Origin: Methylohalomonas lacus
Lineage (GTDB): Bacteria; Pseudomonadota; Gammaproteobacteria; Methylohalomonadales; Methylohalomonadaceae
Direction of reading: 5' to 3'
Length of the DNA: 64,000 nt
Assembly (NCBI RefSeq): GCF_024808875.1
Contig: NZ_JANUCT010000013.1
Span: 25,704 to 89,703 of the forward strand
Positions 45,468 to 53,724 of this stretch are shown one piece after another. Within the stretch, counting starts at the first letter, position 1. Each line of letters starts with the position of its first letter. The translations under genes and the position numbers were made by a program. The notes below the pieces were generated by a model. That model was not told where the DNA came from. It ran no database searches and was given only the letters and a program-made list of their open reading frames with translations.

Positions 45468-46079
45468 ATGTCGCAGTCACTGGCTTTCGTGCTTGAACGC
45501 ATCGAGCGGGGCATCAACCATGCCCTGTACTACGATCCCGATAGCCGGGCAGCGCTGGCGGAACTGGCCGGCCGGGTGATCGCCGTCGAGGTCAGCGAAC
45601 CCGCGCTGCGGCTGTACGTTCTGCCCGGCGCCGACGGCCTGCAACTGAGTAATACCGTAGCCGGCGGGGTCGACGTCACCATTGCCGGCCGGCCGCTGGC
45701 GTTGCTGGGCATGGTCACGCGCCGCGACGCCAGTCAGGGTCACGTCGAGATCCGCGGCGATATCCACCTGGCCCAGCGCCTGCAGCAGATCCTGCGGCAG
45801 CTGGATATCGACTGGGAGGAAATGCTGGCGCAGCGGCTCGGCGACGTGGCCGCGCATCGCATCGGACGCCTCGGCCGTCAGTTGCGCCAGCGGCTGCAGG
45901 TGTTTGCCGGCAGCCTGCATAACCAGTTCAGTGATTACCTGCAGCACGAACAGCGCTTTCTGCCGCTGCGCCACGAGATCGATGCGTTCAGCGAAGCGGT
46001 CGACGAGCTGCGCGACGCGGTCGAGCGGGCCGAGCAGCGCCTGGCGCGGCTGGAACGCCGGCGCGGTGGCCGATCATGA
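45468..46079 (+). CDS. ubiJ: Ubiquinone biosynthesis accessory factor UbiJ (SCP2 domain)
   Basis: 203 residues. The N-terminal SCP2-like lipid-binding domain (about 15-110, with VTIAGRPLALLGMVTR and VEIRGDIHLAQRLQQIL) precedes a helical C-terminal part that ends as a coiled coil (VDELRDAVERAEQRLARLER). UbiJ assembles the soluble Ubi complex and binds the lipid intermediate. The ATG is 1 base after the ubiE stop, and the stop overlaps ubiB by four bases, so the three are coupled. Confidence 0.93.
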   Translation: MSQSLAFVLERIERGINHALYYDPDSRAALAELAGRVIAVEVSEPALRLYVLPGADGLQLSNTVAGGVDVTIAGRPLALLGMVTRRDASQGHVEIRGDIHLAQRLQQILRQLDIDWEEMLAQRLGDVAAHRIGRLGRQLRQRLQVFAGSLHNQFSDYLQHEQRFLPLRHEIDAFSEAVDELRDAVERAEQRLARLERRRGGRS

Positions 46080-47755
46080 AAACCACGCTGCGATTCATTA
46101 CACCGGGCCAGGCGCTGCGGCTGCTGTCCATCCAGCGCGTGCTGATTCGTCATGGTCTGGACGAGATCGTGTTTGCCACGCACCTGTTCCGGCCGGTGCG
46201 CTTTTTGTTCTACCTGCTGCCGTGGAACTGGTTCCGCCGCTCACAGGCCAGCCGGGCCGAGCGCATGCGCATGGCACTGGAGGACCTCGGTCCGATCTAC
46301 GTGAAATTCGGCCAGCTGCTGTCGACCCGCGGCGATCTGTTGCCGCAAGACATGGCAGCGGAGTTTTCCCGCTTGCAGGACCATGTGCCGCCGTTCCCGG
46401 GCGACCAGGCGCGCGCGATCATAGAACAGGCGCTGGGCGGCCGGCTCGAGGATCACTTCCACGAGTTCGACGATACACCGCTGGCCTCGGCCTCGATCGC
46501 CCAGGTGCACGCCGCGGTATGCCATGACGGCCGTCGCGTCATTGTCAAGGTCGTGCGGCCCGGCATCGGCCGCACCATTCGTCGCGATCTCGGGCTTATC
46601 TGGATACTCGCGCAGCTGGCGGAGAAGTACGCGCCGGGCGGCCATTTCATGCGCCCGACCAATGTCGTGCGCGAGTTCGAGCGCACGATCTGGAACGAAC
46701 TCGATCTGTTGCGCGAGGCCGCCAGTGCCTCACAGTTGCGGCGCAACTTCATCGACTCCGACGTGCTCTACGTACCGGAAGTGCACTGGGATCTCAGCCA
46801 TCACGATGTACTGGTCATGGAACGCATCTCCGGCATCCCGGTGCGGGATGTCGAGGCACTGGAAGCAGCGGGCATGGACCTCAAGTGGCTGGCGGAAGCC
46901 GGTATCGAGGCATTCTTCACCATGGTGTTTCGCGATAGCTTCTTCCATGCTGACATGCATCCCGGCAACATCTTTGTCAGTCACCCGGAAGCGGACAAGC
47001 CGCCGCGTTTCATACTGGTCGACTTCGGCATCATGAGCTCGCTGTCCGAATACGATCAGCGCTACCTGGCCGAGAATTTTCTCGCCTTCCTCGACCGCGA
47101 CTACCAGCGCGTCGCCGAGCTGCACGTCGAGTCCGGCTGGGTGCCGCCCTACACCCGCGTCGATGAATTTGAATTTGCCATCCGCAGCGTCTGTGAACCG
47201 CTACTCGATCGGCCGATGCGCGAGATATCGATCGGCGATCTGCTGCTGCGGCTGTTCCAGACCGCGCGCCAGTTCAACATGGAAATCCTGCCGCAGCTGC
47301 TGCTGCTGCAGAAGACGCTGGTCAACGTCGAGGGACTGGGACGTTCGCTGTATGCCGATGTCGATCTGTGGCAGACCGCGCGGCCGCTGCTGGACAGCTG
47401 GATGAACGAGCGCCTCGGCGTGCGTGGCCTGTACAAGTCAACCAAACGCAACCTGCCGCTGTGGATCGATCGCTTGCCGAGCCTGCCGAACAAGGCTATC
47501 CACGTGCTCGAACGGCTGCACGAGAACCGCCTGCAGATGGAAATGCGTTCCGACCAGCTCGACGATATCAAGCGCGAGATCCGGCGCCACAGCCAGCGTA
47601 CGATCTACGCGGTCTCCGGCTCGGTGTTCGTGCTCGCTGCGGCGGTGATCTTCGGTCTCGACAGCCAGCCGGCCATGTTTGCCGGCATTCCTGCCATCGC
47701 CTGGCTGCTGGGTCTGGGTGGACTGGGACTGCTGTTCGTGTCGCTGCGTGAATAG
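46076..47755 (+). CDS. ubiB: Ubiquinone biosynthesis kinase-like protein UbiB
   Basis: 559 residues. An atypical ADCK/UbiB-family kinase-like ATPase needed for ubiquinone synthesis. The KxGQ motif is KFGQLLSTRGDLLP near 78-91, the Ala-rich loop is ASASIAQVHAAV near 135, the Lys is in RVIVKVVRPGI near 155; catalytic FFHADMHPGNIFV near 288 and LVDFGIM near 312 are present. Two C-terminal membrane helices (about 505-525 and 530-550) anchor it. A repeat element begins directly after the stop. Confidence 0.96.
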   Translation: MKTTLRFITPGQALRLLSIQRVLIRHGLDEIVFATHLFRPVRFLFYLLPWNWFRRSQASRAERMRMALEDLGPIYVKFGQLLSTRGDLLPQDMAAEFSRLQDHVPPFPGDQARAIIEQALGGRLEDHFHEFDDTPLASASIAQVHAAVCHDGRRVIVKVVRPGIGRTIRRDLGLIWILAQLAEKYAPGGHFMRPTNVVREFERTIWNELDLLREAASASQLRRNFIDSDVLYVPEVHWDLSHHDVLVMERISGIPVRDVEALEAAGMDLKWLAEAGIEAFFTMVFRDSFFHADMHPGNIFVSHPEADKPPRFILVDFGIMSSLSEYDQRYLAENFLAFLDRDYQRVAELHVESGWVPPYTRVDEFEFAIRSVCEPLLDRPMREISIGDLLLRLFQTARQFNMEILPQLLLLQKTLVNVEGLGRSLYADVDLWQTARPLLDSWMNERLGVRGLYKSTKRNLPLWIDRLPSLPNKAIHVLERLHENRLQMEMRSDQLDDIKREIRRHSQRTIYAVSGSVFVLAAAVIFGLDSQPAMFAGIPAIAWLLGLGGLGLLFVSLRE

Positions 47756-47759
47756 GACG

Positions 47760-48060
47760 GGGTGATTGGTGATTTGTAACTGGTGATTGGTGATGCTTGC
47801 CCTTGTGGAAGTGAATTAGAATCCGTGAATCTTCCAGATCCTGTTTTGCCGATCATAATCGGTGACCACAAGAGAATGATTTAGGATCGTAGGAGCGGCG
47901 ACCTCGCCGCGAAAAAGGTTCTAATACCATGCGGTAACAGACCTCCTGTTCGGCCCGGGGTCGGGCCTCCTACGGGCGTGAACGATGGGTAGGAGCGGCG
48001 CCCCGTCGCGAACGGGCTGGTTAACGGGTTATTGATGTTTAATAGTTTCTTGACACCGTG
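47760..48060. repeat. Mosaic repeat, left part (interrupted by an IS30-type element)
   Basis: It starts just after ubiB with GGTGATTGGTGATT (47761-47774) and TGGTGATTGGTGA (47781-47793), then degenerate REPs A (47805-47829) and B (47848-47868), C (47889-47913), D (47951-47972) and a second C (47989-48012), then the start of tail unit E (GCTGGTTAACGGG, TTTCTTGACACCG). The insertion sequence begins at about 48062; the rest of E resumes after it (49128 onward). Confidence 0.75.
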
Positions 48061-48061
48061 A

Positions 48062-49118
48062 ATTCAATTTCTAAGTGCAACTCATGAGTCGGAACAGGAG
48101 GCGAGCTGCGGTAGCATCGAAGCCTTTCGTTCCGGCAAGAATGAGAGGCACAGATGCGACACTACACGCAGCTCACCGAGCACCAACGTTACCAGATTCA
48201 GGCGCTGATGAAAGCCGAACACACGCAAACCGCCATTGCTGACATTATCGGTGTCCACAAGGCCACGGTCAGCCGCGAAGTCAGGCGCAACCGCGGCCTG
48301 CGCGGCTACCGGCCGAAGCAGGCCCAGCAGTTGGCCGATAACCGTCGCGAACACAGTCAACAGCCCCGCATTGCTGACAGCACCTGGCACCTGGTCGAGC
48401 GCTGGCTGCGGGACGAGTGGAGCCCGGAACAGATCAGCGATGCGCTGCGTTGCCGGCACGGTATCCGGTTGAGTCATGAATGGATTTATCAGTATGTGCT
48501 GCATGACAAGGCCTCAGGCGGCGACCTATACCGGCATCTGCGCTGCCAGAAGCGGCGCCGGAAGCGCTATGGCAGCTATAGCCGCCGCTGCCAGCTGGTG
48601 AACACGGTCTCCATCGAGGAGCGCCCGGCCATTGTCGACTGCAAGAGCCGCCTGGGTGACTGGGAAGTGGACACCGTTATAGGCCAGGGGTATCGGCAGG
48701 CCCTGGTCACGCTGACCGAGCGCCGGTCCATGTATACGCTGCTCGGGCATGTGCAATGCCGTACGGCGAATGCTGTGCGAGTAGCCATTGTCCGCCTGCT
48801 GCGGTCGCTGAAAGGGCCCGTTCACACGATCACCTCGGACAATGGCAAGGAGTTTGCCGAGCATGAGACCATCAGCGAAGTGCTGGATACCAGCTTCTAC
48901 TTTGCCCATCCTTATGCTTCCTGGGAGCGTGGCCTGAATGAAAACATCAATGGCCTAATACGTCAGTACTTTCCGAAAAAGATGGACTTCAGTACCATCA
49001 CAAAAGAACAGGTCAAACGGGTTATGAATAAACTCAACAATCGACCCAGAAAGACCTTGGGTTACAGAACGCCCCATGAAGTGTTTTTCAATATCAACGT
49101 TGCACTTCAGAATTGAAT
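48062..49118 (+). mobile_element. IS30-family insertion sequence
   Basis: 1057 bases with one transposase gene. Imperfect 20-base terminal inverted repeats: left 48062-48081 (ATTCAATTTCTAAGTGCAAC) and right 49099-49118 (its near complement, 17 of 20 matching). The adjacent bases may extend the ends by two. I cannot identify a clear target duplication; CCG occurs next to both ends. It interrupts tail unit E of a mosaic repeat: TTGACACCG on the left and GAAACAGCGCCGG on the right correspond to the joined TTGACGCCGAAACAG at 18005-18025. Confidence 0.8.
48154..49116 (+). CDS. IS30-family transposase
   Basis: 320 residues, intact. N-terminal helix-turn-helix (LTEHQRYQIQALMKAEHTQT, then AIADIIGVHKATVSREVRRN) typical of IS30; the catalytic core has D in RLGDWEVDTVIG, D in TSDNGKEFAEH and E in GLNENINGLIRQYFPK, the last being the IS30 signature. 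No frameshift, so it may be active. No second copy is in the window. Confidence 0.93.
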   Translation: MRHYTQLTEHQRYQIQALMKAEHTQTAIADIIGVHKATVSREVRRNRGLRGYRPKQAQQLADNRREHSQQPRIADSTWHLVERWLRDEWSPEQISDALRCRHGIRLSHEWIYQYVLHDKASGGDLYRHLRCQKRRRKRYGSYSRRCQLVNTVSIEERPAIVDCKSRLGDWEVDTVIGQGYRQALVTLTERRSMYTLLGHVQCRTANAVRVAIVRLLRSLKGPVHTITSDNGKEFAEHETISEVLDTSFYFAHPYASWERGLNENINGLIRQYFPKKMDFSTITKEQVKRVMNKLNNRPRKTLGYRTPHEVFFNINVALQN

Positions 49119-49127
49119 CCGCGCACT

Positions 49128-49175
49128 GAAACAGCGCCGGCCACGCTATTTTTAATCACCAATCACCAATCACCA
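49128..49175. repeat. Mosaic repeat, right part, ending in heptamers inside the LOG gene
   Basis: The bases GAAACAGCGCCGGCCACGCT (from 49129) and ATTTTTAATC complete tail unit E cut by the IS, followed by the tandem heptamer ATCACCA, three times (49154-49175). These are the inverse of the GGTGATT tracts at 47761. On the minus strand the tract encodes the last residues GDW and the stop of the LOG-family gene. Confidence 0.7.
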
Positions 49176-49708
49176 GCCAGCAACTCCAGCAACGCGTCAG
49201 CAGTGTCCGCTACCTGCAGGCGCTGCCGATCGCCGGTTCTGACATAACCGTCGGCGACGGCGCGGTCGAGAAACGCCAGTAGCGCATCGTAGTAACCGCC
49301 GGTATTGAGCAGACCGATCGGCTTGGCGTGAATGCCGAGCTGTTGCCAGGTCAGCATTTCCGACAACTCCTCCAGCGTCCCCAGACCACCAGGCAGGGCA
49401 ATGAAGCCGTCCGCCAGATTGGCCATCAGCGCCTTGCGCTCGTGCATGTCGGTGACGACGTGCAGTTGACTCAGACCGTCGTGCGCAACTTCCTGCCGAC
49501 GCAACTGCTCCGGGATGACGCCGATGACCTCGCCGCCGGCAGACAGTGTGGCGTCGGCGATGACGCCCATCAGGCCGACGTGACCGCCGCCGTAGACCAG
49601 GCCGAGATCGCGTGCCGCCAGTGAGCGGCCGAGATCGACGGCGGCCTGGCGATAGCGGTCGTCATGACCGGCGCGCGAGCCGCAGTAGACACAGATTCGT
49701 TTTCGCAT
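49163..49708 (-). CDS. LOG-family protein (nucleotide 5'-monophosphate phosphoribohydrolase type)
   Basis: 181 residues from the ATG at 49708; a TTG six bases upstream is possible. It starts MRKRICVYCGSRAGHD and has the nucleotide-binding GGGHVGLMG near 41 and the catalytic signature LPGGLGTLEELSEMLTWQQL near 104-123. Such enzymes release the base from nucleoside monophosphates and include cytokinin-activating LOG; the bacterial substrate is often AMP-like. The C-terminal GDW and stop codon lie inside a heptamer repeat tract, which may have replaced the original end. Confidence 0.9.
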   Translation of the reverse strand: MRKRICVYCGSRAGHDDRYRQAAVDLGRSLAARDLGLVYGGGHVGLMGVIADATLSAGGEVIGVIPEQLRRQEVAHDGLSQLHVVTDMHERKALMANLADGFIALPGGLGTLEELSEMLTWQQLGIHAKPIGLLNTGGYYDALLAFLDRAVADGYVRTGDRQRLQVADTADALLELLAGDW

Positions 49709-49728
49709 GGGCAACCGCGGGCAGGTGT

Positions 49729-50283
49729 TCAGCTGCGTGCCAGTGCGGTTTCGACTTCATCGCGACGGGTCTTGCCGACCAGTGTCTCGATCAGGGTGAG
49801 GGCGAAATCCATCGCCGTGCCCGGACCGCGCGAGGTGATCACCTGGCCGTCGATCACGACCGGTTGATCCGACAGGCGAATGTGTTGCGGGTTATCGGCA
49901 TGAATGTGTCCGGGATAACAGGTTGCCTGTTTGCCGTCGAGCAGGCCGTGCCCGGCAAGCACTTTCGGTGCGGCACAGATTGCTGCCGTGAAGCGGCCAC
50001 TGTTGGCCATTTTTTTCAGCAGTTCGCCGACGCGGGGGTCGCCACTAAGATTGTCGGCGCCGGTGGCACCGCCGGGCAACACGACCATGTCGTAGTCGCG
50101 TTGCAGGGCGGTATCCAGATCGGTATCCGGTACCAGCACGACGCCGCGGCTGGCGCGTACGGGATCGCCGTCGAGACCGGCGGTCACTACCTCGATTTCG
50201 GCACGACGGAGCAGATCGATGATCGTGACGGCCTCAAGTTCTTCACAGCCCGGTGCTAGCGGGACGAGGACAACTGCTGCCAT
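49729..50283 (-). CDS. DJ-1/PfpI family protein, YajL-like
   Basis: 184 residues. The reactive cysteine is C103 in TAAICAAPKVLAGHGLL; the supporting acid is Glu14 or Glu15 in PGCEELEAVTIIDLLRRA. VLPGGATGADNL near 68 and SRGPGTAMDFALTLIETLVG near the end are conserved. YajL-type proteins protect against oxidative and glyoxal stress. Its 5' end overlaps the yibQ-type gene by 28 bases. Confidence 0.9.
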   Translation of the reverse strand: MAAVVLVPLAPGCEELEAVTIIDLLRRAEIEVVTAGLDGDPVRASRGVVLVPDTDLDTALQRDYDMVVLPGGATGADNLSGDPRVGELLKKMANSGRFTAAICAAPKVLAGHGLLDGKQATCYPGHIHADNPQHIRLSDQPVVIDGQVITSRGPGTAMDFALTLIETLVGKTRRDEVETALARS

Positions 50284-51041
50284 GATTCAGCCTCCTGGTT
50301 GAGCATTGCGCGAATTCCGACCAGCTGCACGCCGAGCAGGTTCAGCTGCGGCAACAGTTCGCTGAGTACCGCGAGCGTTTCCGGGTGCGGATGGCCGATG
50401 GCGATGGCACGGCCGCGCTCGCGGGCCAGGGTCAGCAGCCGGGCGAACTGGCGGCGTATGGCATCGGGGTCGCGATCGTTGTCGAGAAACACGTCGCGGC
50501 GCAGGTAGGGGACACGGTGGTGTGCCGCGGATTCACCGGCGACGCTGTCGGCGTTGGTATAGCTGTCCAGATAGAGCAGGCCGGTGGGTTGCAACAGCCG
50601 CATCAGCTGCTGCATGGCATGGCTGTCGCCGGTCAGCACGCTGCCCATGTGATTGCTGATGCCGACCGCGTGGGGTACCGCGGCAATGCCCGCATGAACG
50701 GCCGCGCTGAACTCGCTTGCCGACATGTCGCGCCGCAGTGCACCGGGGCCGAGCAGGTGATCGGCAACGCCGGCTTCCATCGGCAGGTGGACCAGCACGT
50801 CCTTGTCCAGGCGATGCGCCAGTCGCGCCATGCGCCCGGCATACGGCGTGTGCGGCAGTACCGCGTAGCTGACCGGACCGGGCAGGCTGATGGCGCGGCT
50901 GTCGCTGTTCAGCCGGTTGCCGATGTCATCAATTATAATCGTGATTGTCGGCTGCGGGTCGCCGGCCGGTAGCGGTGTGGCCATGACAACCAGCAACAGG
51001 GTCAGCAACAGTTGCACGCCGGGGCGATGTTGCCGTGACAT
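50256..51041 (-). CDS. Divergent polysaccharide deacetylase family protein (YibQ type)
   Basis: 261 residues with a signal peptide (VQLLLTLLLVVMATPLPA). The domain shows ITIIIDDIGNRLNSDSRAIS near 33-52, with the Asp pair, then VLVHLPMEA near 85, ISNHMGSVLTGDSHAMQQLM near 128-147 and IAIGHPHPETLAVL near 213. The metal-binding Asp and His positions are kept, so enzymatic activity on a periplasmic polysaccharide is possible. The gene follows ctpA closely (6-base gap), part of the gpmI-envC-ctpA-yibQ cluster of gammaproteobacteria. Confidence 0.9.
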   Translation of the reverse strand: MSRQHRPGVQLLLTLLLVVMATPLPAGDPQPTITIIIDDIGNRLNSDSRAISLPGPVSYAVLPHTPYAGRMARLAHRLDKDVLVHLPMEAGVADHLLGPGALRRDMSASEFSAAVHAGIAAVPHAVGISNHMGSVLTGDSHAMQQLMRLLQPTGLLYLDSYTNADSVAGESAAHHRVPYLRRDVFLDNDRDPDAIRRQFARLLTLARERGRAIAIGHPHPETLAVLSELLPQLNLLGVQLVGIRAMLNQEAESWQQLSSSR

Positions 51042-51047
51042 GCGGAC

Positions 51048-52391
51048 TTACTTTTTGCCCATGATGACCACGCCCTTGAGCAGATTGAGTGCTTCGTAGA
51101 GTTCGTAGTCCGTGGTCGCCAGCGGCTTGCTGTCATCTTCCGCCTGGTCGACCGCTTCGATGCCGGTGGGCGTGTCACCATCTTCCGGAGACGCTTCCGC
51201 ATCGTTTTCCAGATGGCCGCTGAGATCGGCCTCGCTGATACGGTCGCCGCTGTCCTCGCGTTCGGCGACGCGGACACGGTCGATGACGATATCCGGCTCG
51301 ATACCGTTGGCCTGAATTGAACGACCGGATGGCGTGAAATAGCGTGCCGTGGTGAGTTTCAGCGCGGTATTGTTGTTCATCGGCAGGATCGTCTGCACCG
51401 ATCCCTTGCCGAAAGTCTTCTCGCCCATGATGATGGCACGACCCTGGTCCTGCAGGGCCCCGGCAACGATCTCCGAGGCTGAGGCGGAACCGCCGTTGAC
51501 CAGTACGATCAGCGGTGCCCCGTCGAGCAGGTCATCGGAGTCGGCACTGAAGCGCAGTTCGTTTTCCTCGCCACGGCCCTCGGTGTAGACGATCAGGCCG
51601 CTGTCCAGGAACAGATCGCTGATGCCCACCGCGGCGTTCAGCACGCCGCCGGGGTTGTTGCGCAGATCCAGGATCAGGCCCTTGAGTTCGCCGTCATCGC
51701 TATCGCGCAATTCCTCCAGTGCCGCGCGCGCTTCATCGGTGGTGTTGGACTGGAACTGTGACAGGCGCAGGTAGCCGTAGCCCGGCTCAAGCATGCGTGA
51801 GCGCACGCTCTTCACCTTGATGATGTCGCGTTCTATGGTTAGCTTCAGCGGCTGATCACGACCCTCTCGGACGATGGTCAGGTTTATCTCGCTGCCGGGT
51901 TTGCCGCGCATGATGTCGACCGCCTCGCCCAGTGACAGGCCTTTTACCGGCGTGTCGTCGAGGCGCACGATCGTGTCGCCGGCCTGGACGCCGGCGCGCG
52001 CTGCTGGCGTGTCATCGATCGGCGCGATGACCTTGATCAGGCCGTCTTCCATGCTGACCTCGATGCCGAGACCGCCGAATTCACCGGTGGTGCCTTCCTG
52101 CAGGGCCTCGTAGGCGTCGCGGTCGAGGTAGGCCGAATGCGGATCTAGTCCGGAAAGCATGCCGCGGATGGCATTCTCCAGCAGCTTCTTGTCGCCGATG
52201 TCGTCGACATAGTCGCTTTTCACCCGCGAAAAGACCTCGGAAAAGGTGCGAATGTCCTCCAGCGGTACGCCTTCAGCCGCGTCTTCGGCCGCCGGTGTTT
52301 CAGTGTTCGGGTCGGACTCGGCGGCGAGGCCCGGGCTCAGGCTCAGCGCCAGCAGGACAAGGGCGAGACGATGGGGCAACAGCTTGTTCAT
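51048..52391 (-). CDS. ctpA: S41 family C-terminal processing peptidase
   Basis: 447 residues from the ATG at 52391, which has GGAG nine bases upstream; an ATG at 52415 lies in frame but spoils the signal peptide (MNKLLPHRLALVLLALSLSP). A PDZ domain spans about 95-185 (GGLGIEVSMEDG, then AGVQAGDTIVRLDD). The protease core has NGGSASASEIVAGALQDQG with the catalytic Ser near 304 and GEKTFGKGSVQT with the Lys near 329. It cleaves envelope proteins from their C-terminus; in Pseudomonas CtpA controls peptidoglycan hydrolases. The tail after 370 is acidic and variable. Confidence 0.94.
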   Translation of the reverse strand: MNKLLPHRLALVLLALSLSPGLAAESDPNTETPAAEDAAEGVPLEDIRTFSEVFSRVKSDYVDDIGDKKLLENAIRGMLSGLDPHSAYLDRDAYEALQEGTTGEFGGLGIEVSMEDGLIKVIAPIDDTPAARAGVQAGDTIVRLDDTPVKGLSLGEAVDIMRGKPGSEINLTIVREGRDQPLKLTIERDIIKVKSVRSRMLEPGYGYLRLSQFQSNTTDEARAALEELRDSDDGELKGLILDLRNNPGGVLNAAVGISDLFLDSGLIVYTEGRGEENELRFSADSDDLLDGAPLIVLVNGGSASASEIVAGALQDQGRAIIMGEKTFGKGSVQTILPMNNNTALKLTTARYFTPSGRSIQANGIEPDIVIDRVRVAEREDSGDRISEADLSGHLENDAEASPEDGDTPTGIEAVDQAEDDSKPLATTDYELYEALNLLKGVVIMGKK

Positions 52392-52539
52392 GCTCAGTAC
52401 TCCAGACCGATCCATTCAGAGAGGGATGTCTTGTGCGGGTGTGAATTCTCGTGACCCTAAAATGGACTACGTCCATGCCGCCGGGTTCATCGTACAAACG
52501 ACAGCTTACGGCGGAAAGCCGACCACGCCAAGCACCCGG

Positions 52540-53724
52540 CTAACGGCGGCACCAGCGCGTCGGGTCGACGGGCTTGCCATTATGGCGGATCTCGAAGTAC
52601 AGCGCTGTACGGTCCTGGCCACCGGAATCGCCGGCGTGGGCGATGACTTCGCCGTCTTCGACCCAATCGCCGCGCTTTTTCAGCAGATCGTCGTTGTGAC
52701 CGTACAGCGTCATGTAGCCGTCGCCATGATCGATGATCATCAGCAGGCCGAGGTTGCGGAACCAGTCGGCGAACACCACCTGGCCGGTACTGACCGCGCG
52801 CACGTTGTCGCCGCTGTCCGCGCCCAGGCGCACGCCCTGCCACTCCAGTGCGCCGCCGCGCCGGTCGCTGCCGAAACTGTTGAGTATTTTGCCAGCCACC
52901 GGCCAGTCGAGCTTGCCCTCCAGCTGGGCAAAGTCCGGAAAGCGTCCAGTTGGCTCTGCATCTGCCGGCTTCTGGCGCAGCTCCTCAAGCAGCGACTGCA
53001 GGCGATCCTGGTCTTCGCGCAGGCCGCTCAGTTGCTCGCGCTGTTCGCTGATTTGCCGGTTGAGGTGGGCAATAACCTTGCTGCGCGCGGTTTCCAGTCC
53101 TTCCAGTTCGGCCAGGCGGGCGCTCTCGGTGGCTTCCAGCTCGGCCATGGTGGCCTGCTCGCGCCGCGCCTCGCGGGCAATTTCGGCGAGCTGTTCGAGT
53201 TCGTGACTGACGGCACGAATCTGTTCGCTGCGGGCACGATTATAGTAGTCGTAGTAGGTCAGCATGCGCCCCATCAGGGCCGGATCCTGCTGGTTCAGCA
53301 GCAGCTTGAGGTAGTCCCGGCGGCCGCTCTTGTAGGCGGCGCGCATTTGTCGGGCCAGGGCATCGCGGGCGTCGCCGAGCCGTTGTTCATATTTGCGGCG
53401 GCGGGCGTCGAGTTCCTGCAGGCGTTCGTCCTGGCGGGCGATGTCCGCGCGCAGGCCATCCAGCCGATCGCGGCTGGCAGCAATGTCGTTTTCGATATCG
53501 CGCAGCTGCTGCTCGAGCGTGCTGGATTCGTTGCGCGCGGATTCGATGGACGCTTCCAGTTGCTCGATGCGCTCGCGCACCTTCTCGAGTTTGGCTTCGG
53601 CACTGGCACGATCCTCGGGCTGGGCGCCGGCGGCAGTCGCCAGTAGCAGCCCGAGCAGTCCGGCGAGCGTGGCGCAGTGGCGGCGCTTACTTGCCAGCAA
53701 CGGATTGGGCCGGCGCATCATCAA
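52540..53724 (-). CDS. envC: Murein hydrolase activator EnvC
   Basis: 394 residues. Signal peptide, a long coiled coil (about 38-260), then a degenerate LytM domain (FGSDRRGGALEWQGVRLGAD, then GYMTLYGHNDDLL and EIRHNGKPVDPTRW). The usual zinc-binding HxxxD is absent, as in activators of AmiA/AmiB rather than true peptidases. It acts at the septum in cell separation. It overlaps the end of gpmI by 38 bases, and three Met codons are possible starts. Confidence 0.94.
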   Translation of the reverse strand: MMMRRPNPLLASKRRHCATLAGLLGLLLATAAGAQPEDRASAEAKLEKVRERIEQLEASIESARNESSTLEQQLRDIENDIAASRDRLDGLRADIARQDERLQELDARRRKYEQRLGDARDALARQMRAAYKSGRRDYLKLLLNQQDPALMGRMLTYYDYYNRARSEQIRAVSHELEQLAEIAREARREQATMAELEATESARLAELEGLETARSKVIAHLNRQISEQREQLSGLREDQDRLQSLLEELRQKPADAEPTGRFPDFAQLEGKLDWPVAGKILNSFGSDRRGGALEWQGVRLGADSGDNVRAVSTGQVVFADWFRNLGLLMIIDHGDGYMTLYGHNDDLLKKRGDWVEDGEVIAHAGDSGGQDRTALYFEIRHNGKPVDPTRWCRR

